Positions 1-6,489 of a DNA stretch of 11,472 nt are shown piece after piece. Under the pieces are notes generated by a model. The model was given only the letters and a program-made list of their open reading frames with translations, did not search any database and had not been told where the DNA came from. The stretch is taken from positions 1 to 11,472 of the forward strand of contig JANOXC010000198.1 in the NCBI GenBank assembly GCA_031418215.1, given 5' to 3'. Within the stretch, counting starts at the first letter, position 1. Each line of letters starts with the position of its first letter. This DNA comes from JANOXC01 sp031418215 (GTDB taxonomy: Bacteria; Bacteroidota; Bacteroidia; AKYH767-A; OLB10). A program made the position numbers and the translations under genes.

Positions 1-1847
1 CCAAAGCCATTATTGAAACGTTAGATAGCGGGAGGGAGCGAATCATTGTCACTGAAGTACCTTTTCAGGTCAACAAGGCCGAAATGATTAAAAAGACCGT
101 TGATCTTATTAATGAAAAGAAAATAGAAGGGATTAGTGATATAAGGGATGAATCTGACCGCGATGGTTACCGGGTGGTTTATGAGATTAAGCGTGATGCC
201 ATGGCTAACGTTGTACTGAATAATCTATATAAATACACTTCACTTCAAAGCTCTTTCAGCGTAAATAACATCGCTTTGGTGCATGGTCGACCTGTAATGT
301 TGAATTTAAAGGATCTAATTCAACACTATGTAGAACACCGTCATGATGTTTTGATAAGAAAGACCCGTTTTGACTTATCAGAAGCTGAAAAACGTGCACA
401 CATTTTAGAGGGATTGTTAATAGCATTAGATCATTTGGATGCTGTAATCAGCCTGATCCGTAATTCCCAAACGCCTGATGAAGCGAAGAGTGGATTAATG
501 GAAACTTTTGCATTAAGTGAGATACAATCCAAAGCAATCCTTGAGCTTCGTTTACAAAGACTTACCGGATTAGAGCGTGATAAGATTAAAGAAGAATTCA
601 ACGCTTTGATGAAGATGATTGAATACTATAAGGAAGTATTAAATGATGAAGTATTAAGGATGAAAATCCTGAAAGACGAAATGCAGGAAATGCTTACCAA
701 ATATGGCGATGAACGCAGAACAGAAATTGTTTATGCAGCCGATGACATTTCCATGGAAGATATGATTGAAGATGAAGCCGTAGTCATCACTATTTCACAC
801 ATGGGTTATATTAAACGTACACCATTGGATGAATACAGAACTCAAAGCCGTGGTGGAAAAGGTTCCATGGGAACAGCTACCAGGGATGAGGATTTTGTGG
901 AGCATCTCTTTATTGCCACCAATCATAATTACATATTATTGTTTTCTGAAAAAGGAAAATGTTACTGGTTAAAAGCGTATGAAATTCCGGAAGGAACCAA
1001 GACTTCAAAAGGTCGTGCGATTCAAAACCTGATCAGTATTACTGCTGAAGATAAAATAAAGGCCTTTATCAATGTGAAGAACCTGGAAGATGAAACATAT
1101 TTGAATAATAATTACATCATCCTTTGCACCAAGTTTGGAACAATAAAGAAAACATCTTTAGAGGCATACTCGCGTCCACGTCAAAATGGAATTAATGCCA
1201 TTACCATAAATGATGGTGATGAATTATTGGAAGCAAGGCTAACCAATGGTACCAATGAAATTATTTTGGCTATCCGTTCAGGACGCGCAATCAGGTTTAA
1301 TGAAAGTACAGTACGTCCAATGGGCCGTAATGCAGCAGGAGTTAGGGGCATACAACTTGATTCACAAAAGGATGAAGTGATTGGGATGGTTTGTGTTGTA
1401 GATAAAGAGAAAGAATCGATCCTTGTTGTGTCTCAGAAAGGCTATGGTAAACGATCTGATCTAGAAGATTACCGAGTGACGAACCGTGGAGGAAAAGGAG
1501 TGCGAACCTTAAATATTACAGATAAAACCGGGTTGCTGATTGCCATTAAAACGGTGATGGATAGCGATGACTTGATGATCATCAATAAATCTGGTATAAC
1601 TATCAGGATGCCTGTAAAGGATCTTCGGGTGATGGGCAGGGCAACACAAGGCGTAAGGTTAATAAGACTGGCTGATGATGATGAAATCGCTTCAGTGGCG
1701 AAAGTAGAGGAAGTCTTGACTATTGATGAAAATGAGAATTTAGGGACAATTCCGACTGATGAGTCACCGTTTAGTGAAAATGGTTCAACCGGTGAGGATC
1801 AAAACAACACCCAGTCTGAAACGGAAGGGGAGGATACTCAACCTTAA
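1..1847 (+). CDS. gyrA: DNA gyrase subunit A, C-terminal three quarters (5' end outside window)
   Basis: GyrA is the DNA breakage-reunion and DNA-wrapping subunit of gyrase (A2B2), which introduces negative supercoils using ATP. The reading frame is open from the left edge (first full codon at 3) and encodes 614 visible residues. By comparison with E. coli GyrA about 245 residues are missing, including the catalytic tyrosine and the quinolone-resistance region. Visible are the end of the winged-helix/tower region (TEVPFQVNKAEM, RDESDRDG), the coiled-coil gate (AILELRLQRLTGLE) and the six-bladed C-terminal beta-pinwheel. The GyrA box QSRGGKG lies at 843-863; this motif separates gyrase from topoisomerase IV ParC. 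A second box-like TNRGGKG is at 1479-1499. The E. coli-type insertion of about 34 residues before AILELRLQ is absent, as in most non-proteobacterial GyrA. The tail of about 40 residues is acidic and low in complexity. An ATG at 84 is internal, not the start. The next gene follows after 52 bp without a visible terminator. Confidence 0.97.
   Translation, partial: KAIIETLDSGRERIIVTEVPFQVNKAEMIKKTVDLINEKKIEGISDIRDESDRDGYRVVYEIKRDAMANVVLNNLYKYTSLQSSFSVNNIALVHGRPVMLNLKDLIQHYVEHRHDVLIRKTRFDLSEAEKRAHILEGLLIALDHLDAVISLIRNSQTPDEAKSGLMETFALSEIQSKAILELRLQRLTGLERDKIKEEFNALMKMIEYYKEVLNDEVLRMKILKDEMQEMLTKYGDERRTEIVYAADDISMEDMIEDEAVVITISHMGYIKRTPLDEYRTQSRGGKGSMGTATRDEDFVEHLFIATNHNYILLFSEKGKCYWLKAYEIPEGTKTSKGRAIQNLISITAEDKIKAFINVKNLEDETYLNNNYIILCTKFGTIKKTSLEAYSRPRQNGINAITINDGDELLEARLTNGTNEIILAIRSGRAIRFNESTVRPMGRNAAGVRGIQLDSQKDEVIGMVCVVDKEKESILVVSQKGYGKRSDLEDYRVTNRGGKGVRTLNITDKTGLLIAIKTVMDSDDLMIINKSGITIRMPVKDLRVMGRATQGVRLIRLADDDEIASVAKVEEVLTIDENENLGTIPTDESPFSENGSTGEDQNNTQSETEGEDTQP
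843..863 (+). other. GyrA box (QSRGGKG) in blade 1 of the gyrase pinwheel
   Basis: This codes for Q-S-R-G-G-K-G, one substitution from the E. coli QRRGGKG. In characterised gyrases this heptad is needed to wrap DNA around the C-terminal domain and so for negative supercoiling. Its intact state supports gyrA rather than parC. Confidence 0.9.
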
Positions 1848-1899
1848 TTTTAAAATTAATTGTTGTAACGAACAGAAATTAAAAATCAACTTAATAGCT

Positions 1900-3048
1900 A
1901 TGATCCGATTAAAACTGTTGCTGATTGCTTGCCTAGCCACAACTTCAATTTTTGCCCAAAAATCAGCTATCCAAACGGCCTATAATTATCTGCGATATGA
2001 TGATTTAGACAAAGCAAAAGAGGCAATTGACCAGGCCGCGGGTAATTCCTCAACGAATACCATGGCAAAAACCTGGTATTACAGAGGTCAAATTTATCAT
2101 GCCATTTATGAATCAAAAAAGGAACAATTTACTTCTTTAAAACCGGGTTCGCTCGATGCAGCATTTGCTTCTTATGAAAAAACACTGGAATTTGATAAGG
2201 GGGAAGAATATAAAGATGATGTTTTTAAAAGATTGCAAATTCTTTCATCTCAATACCATAATGAAGGCGTTGATAAGTATAAAGAAAAAAACTACACTGA
2301 TGCTTTAGGTGATTTTGAGAAAGTATTGATTATCAATGAAAAGTATATGAAAATAACGGATACTTTGGCGATGTTTAATGCGGCTTTAGCAGCTGAAAAA
2401 TCAAACAATCCTGAAAAAGCGGCCAACTTCTTTTCAAAACTTATTTCTGTGAATTATGGTGGAGCTAGAATCTATTCTCTGTTGGCAGAGACTCAGTTAA
2501 ACATGAAAGACACTGCGTCAGCAATGAAAACTTTGCAATCTGGCTTACAAAAATTTCCGTCTAATGCTGATTTGGCAGTTGCAGAGTTAAATATTTATCT
2601 CACAAGTGGAAAAGACAAAGAAGCTGCTTTACAAATTGACCAGGCTATTGCCAATGACCCAAAAAACGCTAATTTATATTATGCAAAAGGAGTGCTGAAT
2701 GATAAAATAGGAAATGCCGATATTGCCAGAGACGCTTATAAAAGCGCCATCGAAATAAAACCTGATCATTTTGATGCCAATTATAACTTAGGCGCCATGT
2801 TGTTTAATGAAGGTGCTGAATTGGTTAATAAAGCCAATGCTTTGCCGGCCAGTAAACAAAAAGAATTCGATGCATTAAAAGTAAAATATGATGCAAAGTT
2901 TAATGAGTCAAAACCATATTTTGAAAAGGCTTACCAGTTAAATCCAAAAGACCTTGCAACTATGCAAAATCTGAAGCAGGTGTATATCCGGTTAAATGAT
3001 TTACCTAAGGCAGCTGAAATGAAGAAGGCAATTGATGAATTGAAATAG
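1900..3048 (+). CDS. Secreted tetratricopeptide-repeat protein downstream of gyrA
   Basis: The protein has 382 residues and is probably periplasmic or envelope-associated. The ATG at 1900 was chosen because it starts a clean signal peptide: basic MIRLK, a hydrophobic stretch at 6-18, and likely cleavage after A19 (IFA|QK). A longer open frame reaches back to 1759, but that part overlaps gyrA and lacks signal-peptide character. After the signal comes an almost continuous array of helical TPR-like units, roughly at 26-48, 57-100, 117-150, 154-184, 190-221, 224-254, 257-290, 292-348 and 352-380. The best canonical copy is at 257-290 (YYAKGVLNDKIGNADIARDAY). TPR arrays bind proteins; no catalytic domain is visible, so the partner is unknown. 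The 52 bp gap to gyrA has no TAnnTTTG element or hairpin, suggesting read-through from gyrA, and an intrinsic terminator follows at 3061-3090. From memory, a TPR gene next to gyrA is common in Bacteroidota, but I cannot check this here. Confidence 0.88.
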   Translation: MIRLKLLLIACLATTSIFAQKSAIQTAYNYLRYDDLDKAKEAIDQAAGNSSTNTMAKTWYYRGQIYHAIYESKKEQFTSLKPGSLDAAFASYEKTLEFDKGEEYKDDVFKRLQILSSQYHNEGVDKYKEKNYTDALGDFEKVLIINEKYMKITDTLAMFNAALAAEKSNNPEKAANFFSKLISVNYGGARIYSLLAETQLNMKDTASAMKTLQSGLQKFPSNADLAVAELNIYLTSGKDKEAALQIDQAIANDPKNANLYYAKGVLNDKIGNADIARDAYKSAIEIKPDHFDANYNLGAMLFNEGAELVNKANALPASKQKEFDALKVKYDAKFNESKPYFEKAYQLNPKDLATMQNLKQVYIRLNDLPKAAEMKKAIDELK

Positions 3049-3060
3049 ATCAAGCTAAAC

Positions 3061-3090
3061 AGTATAGGGGCTAAATGCTCCTATATTTTT
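3061..3090 (+). terminator. Intrinsic terminator of the gyrA-TPR unit
   Basis: The left arm TATAGGGGC (3063-3071) pairs with GCTCCTATA (3077-3085) around the loop TAAAT, with one G-T pair. Two more pairs extend the stem outward to 3061/3087. Five T residues follow at 3086-3090. It lies 12 nt after the TPR stop codon. The opposite strand lacks a T-tract after the hairpin, so it should act only on plus-strand transcripts. Confidence 0.85.
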
Positions 3091-3140
3091 AAACAACCTA
3101 TTTAACATAATATTAATTATAAGACAACAAGGTGGCCAAA

Positions 3141-4262
3141 TCAGGTAATGGCGTGGCTTCCGAATTTATCAATGATTATAAGTGAGGCTCGTTCGGAAGC
3201 TCCTGGTCCGCCCAGTACTTTCTTTAATTCTATGTAAGCTCCTGTCATTTCTTTTCTGTACGTTTCACTATTCAACAAAATATGAAGTTCAATTTGAAGG
3301 GACCTGACATTTAAATCAGTCTGGATTAATTCCTTTACAATTACCCGATCCATAATCAGGTTAACCAGCGAAATATATTTGACCTTGATTAACTGCCTGG
3401 CGATATAATAAGAAAACATGTTCCCTTTGTAACAAACAACCTGAGGCACGCCAAATAAGGCAGTTTCCAATGTCGCTGTTCCGGAAGTCACCAAAGCTGC
3501 TTCTGTATGCTGTAATAATTCATAAGTTTTATTTTGAATCAGTTTTTCATTTCTTTTAATGAATTGCTCATAAAAAGAAGCTGGAACTGATGGCGCACCC
3601 GCAATAACGACCTGATAATCCTTAAAATCGGCGGCAGCTTCCAGCATTAACGGTAATATGACTGAAATTTCCTGTTTTCGACTTCCTGGCAGTAATGCGA
3701 TGATTTTCTTATCGTTTAAAAAATTGCTTTTTCTGAAAGTTTCTTCTGAACTTTTATGTGATTCAATAGCATCTAATAATGGATGTCCAACGAAATCAAC
3801 TTCGTAATCAAACTGCTTATAAAAGTCTTTTTCAAATGGCAATATCACCAGCATTTCATCAACAAAACGTTTAATCTTTTCAACTCTTGACTGCTTCCAT
3901 GCCCAAATTTGCGGCGATATATAATATACGACTTTAATATTATTTTGATGTGCAAATTCAGCAATGCGCAGGTTAAAACCAGGATAATCCACTAGTATTA
4001 ATACATCAGGACGATTCTCCTGCAAATCTTTTTTGCAAAAATCGATGTTTTTCAGAATGGTTTTAAGGTTTGAAATGACTTCTAAAAAGCCCATAAAAGC
4101 CAAATCCCTGTAATGTTTCACAATTTTACCACCTTGTGCAGACATAAGATCCCCACCCCAACATCTGAAATCAGCATTGGTATCTACTTTTTTTAACGCA
4201 AGCATCAAATTCGATGCATGTAAGTCGCCTGAAGCTTCTCCGGCTATGATATAATATTTCAA
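3141..4262 (-). CDS. lpxB: Lipid-A-disaccharide synthase
   Basis: LpxB is the membrane-associated GT19 glycosyltransferase that joins UDP-2,3-diacylglucosamine and lipid X to form the lipid A disaccharide, releasing UDP. It has 373 residues, the usual length. Family motifs run in order: GEASGD (8-13), VDYPGFNLRIA (91-101), YYISPQIWAWKQSR (113-126), VGHPLLD (158-164), LLPGSR (190-195), and the nucleotide-sugar-site segment VTSGTATLETALFGVPQVV (258-276). The start is TTG at 4262-4260. An in-frame TAA lies three codons upstream, and the conserved N-terminus MKYYIIAGEASGD begins exactly there, so no ATG start is available. It is the last gene of a minus-strand cluster after surE and two small membrane-protein genes, with a 33 nt gap before it. 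No clear terminator is seen downstream (3091-3140). The gene indicates an organism that makes lipid A. Confidence 0.96.
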   Translation of the reverse strand: MKYYIIAGEASGDLHASNLMLALKKVDTNADFRCWGGDLMSAQGGKIVKHYRDLAFMGFLEVISNLKTILKNIDFCKKDLQENRPDVLILVDYPGFNLRIAEFAHQNNIKVVYYISPQIWAWKQSRVEKIKRFVDEMLVILPFEKDFYKQFDYEVDFVGHPLLDAIESHKSSEETFRKSNFLNDKKIIALLPGSRKQEISVILPLMLEAAADFKDYQVVIAGAPSVPASFYEQFIKRNEKLIQNKTYELLQHTEAALVTSGTATLETALFGVPQVVCYKGNMFSYYIARQLIKVKYISLVNLIMDRVIVKELIQTDLNVRSLQIELHILLNSETYRKEMTGAYIELKKVLGGPGASERASLIIIDKFGSHAIT

Positions 4263-4295
4263 CGATAATTATTTAACTGTTTAACAATATCTGAT

Positions 4296-4586
4296 TCAAG
4301 TAAGAACTTTAAAATACATTACAATAAATGCATAGATAAATGACGCCCCAATTACTCCACGGGCTGAACGGTCTTTTTCAAATTGGTAAAAGAGAAAAAA
4401 CAAGGCAAGATTTAATATTACACCAAGGCTCAGTACGGATAACCCTAAATTATTTTTTTCAAGATGATGAAGAAAAGAATTAAACCCCATGTAGGAAAAA
4501 AAAAATACATAATATATATAAACGCCAATCAGGGGTAATAACATTCCCGGTATAAATCCTGCTAACAGGTGATCTTTTAGTTTCAT
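4296..4586 (-). CDS. Small integral membrane protein of unknown function (lpxB-proximal)
   Basis: This is a 96-residue protein that I do not recognise. It has three likely membrane segments at about 7-31, 48-68 and 76-92. A charged stretch, FEKDRSARG (69-77), lies between the second and third. The first segment carries prolines and glycines (GFIPGMLLPLIG) and an aromatic cluster (YIYYVFFF). No catalytic motif is visible. The ATG at 4586-4584 overlaps the TGA of the preceding gene by one base (TGATG), a typical sign of translational coupling. lpxB begins 33 nt after its stop. The context, between surE and lpxB in one probable transcript, suggests an inner-membrane role linked to envelope synthesis, but that is inference only. 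The coupled start and the periodic hydrophobicity argue that it is a real gene. Confidence 0.78.
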   Translation of the reverse strand: MKLKDHLLAGFIPGMLLPLIGVYIYYVFFFSYMGFNSFLHHLEKNNLGLSVLSLGVILNLALFFLFYQFEKDRSARGVIGASFIYAFIVMYFKVLT

Positions 4587-4885
4587 CAGATTTGTTTGAA
4601 ATATCTATTCAATAAAAAGTACACCAATACAGCCGTGATAATCGAAACAAACAATCCCTTTCCTGACTGAATTCGTCCCCATTTAACGATCATGAACCGG
4701 AATAAAATAATGTTTATGGCAAGTACAATCAAAGATATACGATCATTGGAAAAGAGATGATCAATTGAAGTGAGTTGGTTGAAGATAAAATCAATTCCTT
4801 TGAGCACGAGAAACTCAAGTCCGATGGAAAAGAAACCGATGATAAATCCATTTAGAAATTGATCCTTAAACAAACGTTCAATCAT
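4586..4885 (-). CDS. Small integral membrane protein of unknown function (surE-proximal)
   Basis: This is a 99-residue protein that I do not recognise. Likely membrane segments are at about 12-30, 50-66 and 77-93. Positively charged residues in the second loop (KWGRIQSGKG, 68-77) and at the C-terminus (NRYFKQI) may help set topology. I chose the ATG at 4885-4883 (MIERLFKDQF). It overlaps the surE stop by 8 nt, within TGGAATGATTGA, which fits translational coupling. The frame stays open to 4999, but that start would run 122 nt into surE. The gene ends in a one-base TGATG overlap with the next small membrane-protein gene, so the two are probably made together. The sizes and triple-span layouts of the pair are similar, but I see no clear sequence identity between them. 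Function is unknown. Confidence 0.75.
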   Translation of the reverse strand: MIERLFKDQFLNGFIIGFFSIGLEFLVLKGIDFIFNQLTSIDHLFSNDRISLIVLAINIILFRFMIVKWGRIQSGKGLFVSIITAVLVYFLLNRYFKQI

Positions 4886-5693
4886 TCCAGTCGATGTTAA
4901 GCAAATCAGGTATTGCATGATGAGCGGTAAAATCATATTGAACAGGAACAATAGAAACAAAACCATTTGAAAGTGCCCATTCATCTGTATCATTTCCATG
5001 GTCCAGATTCGTAAATTTACCTGTGAGCCAATAGTATTTTCTTTTATTCGGATCTAATCGCTCATCAAATTTTTCATCCCATTTTGCATGTGATTGCCTG
5101 CAGATTTTAATGCCTTTCATTTTTTTTAATGATAAATCAGGGAAATTCACATTTAGCAAGGTTCGGTCCGTTAATCCGTTTCGAAGAATATTTTTCGCAA
5201 TGTTCTTGGCATAATGCTTGGCTGCTGAAAAATCAGCACCAAGACTATAATTGGAGAGCGAAAATCCAATGGATGGGATTCCTTCAAATGCCCCTTCCAT
5301 TGCCGCTGACATCGTACCGCTATAAATTACATTTATTGAGGCATTGGATCCATGATTAATTCCCGAAACACATAAATCGGGTTTGCGATGAAGGACTTTG
5401 TTAACAGCCAGTTTCACGCAATCAACAGGTGTGCCGGAAGTTTGCCAGGCGTTTATTCCTTTAAAAACATCAACCTTGTCGAGTCTGAGCGGCTTGTTAA
5501 TCGTGATAGCATGGCCCATCCCGGATTGCGGACTGTCAGGGGCAACTATAACAACTTCGCCCAACTCCTGCATGGCTTCAGCCAAAGCCCTTAACCCCGG
5601 TGCTGTAATGCCGTCATCATTAGTAACTAAAATAATTGGGCGCTGTTTTTTACTGCCTGAACTTTTTACATTAACTGATTTGCCTTTTGACAC
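4878..5693 (-). CDS. surE: 5'/3'-nucleotidase SurE (survival protein)
   Basis: SurE is a metal-dependent phosphatase that removes phosphate from nucleoside 5'- and 3'-monophosphates and, in some species, from short polyphosphate. It is usually cytosolic. The protein has 271 residues. The metal site is intact: D26 and D27 in VTNDDGI, S57 in APDSPQSG and N113 in SGINHGSN, with spacing close to the E. coli D8/D9/S39/N92 pattern. GTPVDCV (87-93) and YSGTMSAAMEG (124-134) are also family signatures. The start is GTG at 5693-5691. An in-frame stop lies upstream and no ATG occurs before the catalytic motif. This leaves a basic, Ser/Lys-rich N-terminal extension of about 17 residues before the conserved core (RPIILVTNDDG). 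It is the first gene of the surE/two small membrane proteins/lpxB cluster. A TAnnTTTG element lies just upstream at 5721-5714. Confidence 0.95.
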   Translation of the reverse strand: MSKGKSVNVKSSGSKKQRPIILVTNDDGITAPGLRALAEAMQELGEVVIVAPDSPQSGMGHAITINKPLRLDKVDVFKGINAWQTSGTPVDCVKLAVNKVLHRKPDLCVSGINHGSNASINVIYSGTMSAAMEGAFEGIPSIGFSLSNYSLGADFSAAKHYAKNIAKNILRNGLTDRTLLNVNFPDLSLKKMKGIKICRQSHAKWDEKFDERLDPNKRKYYWLTGKFTNLDHGNDTDEWALSNGFVSIVPVQYDFTAHHAIPDLLNIDWND

Positions 5694-5713
5694 GTTATTA
5701 AATTTTAAGTGCC

Positions 5714-5721
5714 CAAAATTA
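5714..5721 (-). promoter_or_regulatory. Candidate -7 promoter element for the surE-lpxB cluster
   Basis: On the minus strand this reads TAATTTTG, a full match to the Bacteroidota -7 consensus TAnnTTTG. It lies 20 nt upstream of the surE GTG, giving a leader of roughly 15 nt. No well-spaced -33 TTG was found: the nearest candidates leave gaps of 12 and 29 nt instead of about 20. The element is AT-rich, so a chance match is possible. Confidence 0.45.
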
Positions 5722-5830
5722 AGTTAATAATTTCAATGCGCTTAGCTAAACAAACCCCGTAGTTGAAAGGGTAATAGATTTCCATGATTTTTTACTTGTT
5801 AATAAAGTTTCAAAATTGAAAATAATGACG

Positions 5831-5838
5831 TATTTTTG
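5831..5838 (+). promoter_or_regulatory. Candidate -7 promoter element for the oxidase-III-like gene
   Basis: TATTTTTG matches the Bacteroidota -7 consensus TAnnTTTG and ends 21 nt before the ATG at 5860. The nearest upstream TTG trinucleotides leave gaps of 12 and 32 nt, so the -33 element is weak or absent. It faces away from the surE element across the 166 bp divergent gap. Confidence 0.45.
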
Positions 5839-5859
5839 AATGGATAACCCCTTATCCTT

Positions 5860-6489
5860 ATGGGAAAAAATAAAACCGGCCGGGAGCAAGAAACGAATAT
5901 TGAACGCAGTCATATTGAGCGTATTCTTCCGTATAAATCCGTACTATTCTTTTCTCTAGTTGGTAGCAGCATTCTTTTTTTATCGCTTACTTTTTTATAT
6001 ATAATGTGGCTTACAAAAGAACCGGTTGTAGCTCATATTAATATACCAAAGCCATTTATTATCAGCACAATTGTTATGCTGATAAGTAGTTATACAGTAA
6101 CCCTGGCTCAAAATGCTTTCAGGAATGATGATAGCGGCAAGTTGCTTTTGTCTTTCTTTCTTACACTTTCATTAACTTTGATATTCGTGTCATTTCAAAT
6201 CTGGGGATGGATTGAATTGTATGACAGCACCAAATCAATGAGTGCAACTGGCAGTGTTGCATTTCTATATATTATTTCAGGGCTTCATTTCCTACATCTC
6301 GGCGTCGCTTTACTCTGGCAGTTTTACATCTCTATACGCGCATTTGATGTTTGGAATGACCCTGTAAAGGCATTGCTTTATTTCTCCAATAGATTTGAAG
6401 GTACTCGCATAGATTTGTTTTCCACTTACTGGCACTATCTGGATGTTTTGTGGTTGTGCATATTTCTTACATTCCTCTTCACACTTTGA
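5860..6489 (+). CDS. Heme-copper oxidase subunit III-like membrane protein (stand-alone)
   Basis: The protein has 209 residues with five likely membrane segments: about 27-51, 66-87, 95-120, 134-159 and 189-209. Subunit III family marks are visible: FQIWGWIELY in the third segment, GLHFLHLGVALLW (141-153, like the GLHxxHV motif) and YWHYLDVLWL at the C-terminus (190-199, like YWHFVDxVW). Subunit III is a core but non-redox subunit of respiratory cytochrome oxidases; it supports stability and proton uptake. The first 25 residues are hydrophilic and cytosolic. Conservation looks looser than in typical subunit III, and no subunit I, II or assembly gene is adjacent. It may therefore be a spare subunit, a NorE-like relative, or a protein with a new role. 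The ATG at 5860 follows a -7-like element. The stop overlaps the TTG start of the following lipoprotein gene. Confidence 0.8.
   Translation: MGKNKTGREQETNIERSHIERILPYKSVLFFSLVGSSILFLSLTFLYIMWLTKEPVVAHINIPKPFIISTIVMLISSYTVTLAQNAFRNDDSGKLLLSFFLTLSLTLIFVSFQIWGWIELYDSTKSMSATGSVAFLYIISGLHFLHLGVALLWQFYISIRAFDVWNDPVKALLYFSNRFEGTRIDLFSTYWHYLDVLWLCIFLTFLFTL

Noticed and set aside
1759..1899. Extended N-terminus for the TPR gene starting inside gyrA
   Set aside because: The added 47 residues are an out-of-frame reading of the gyrA tail plus the intergenic gap. The ATG at 1900 begins a proper signal peptide.
4886..4999. Longer N-terminus for the 99-residue membrane protein
   Set aside because: It would overlap the C-terminal coding region of surE by 122 nt. 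The ATG at 4885 gives a short coupled overlap instead.
5129..5727. Three open frames on the plus strand across surE
   Set aside because: They lie antisense to the well-supported surE gene, have no recognisable domain, and are explained as shadows of its codon use.
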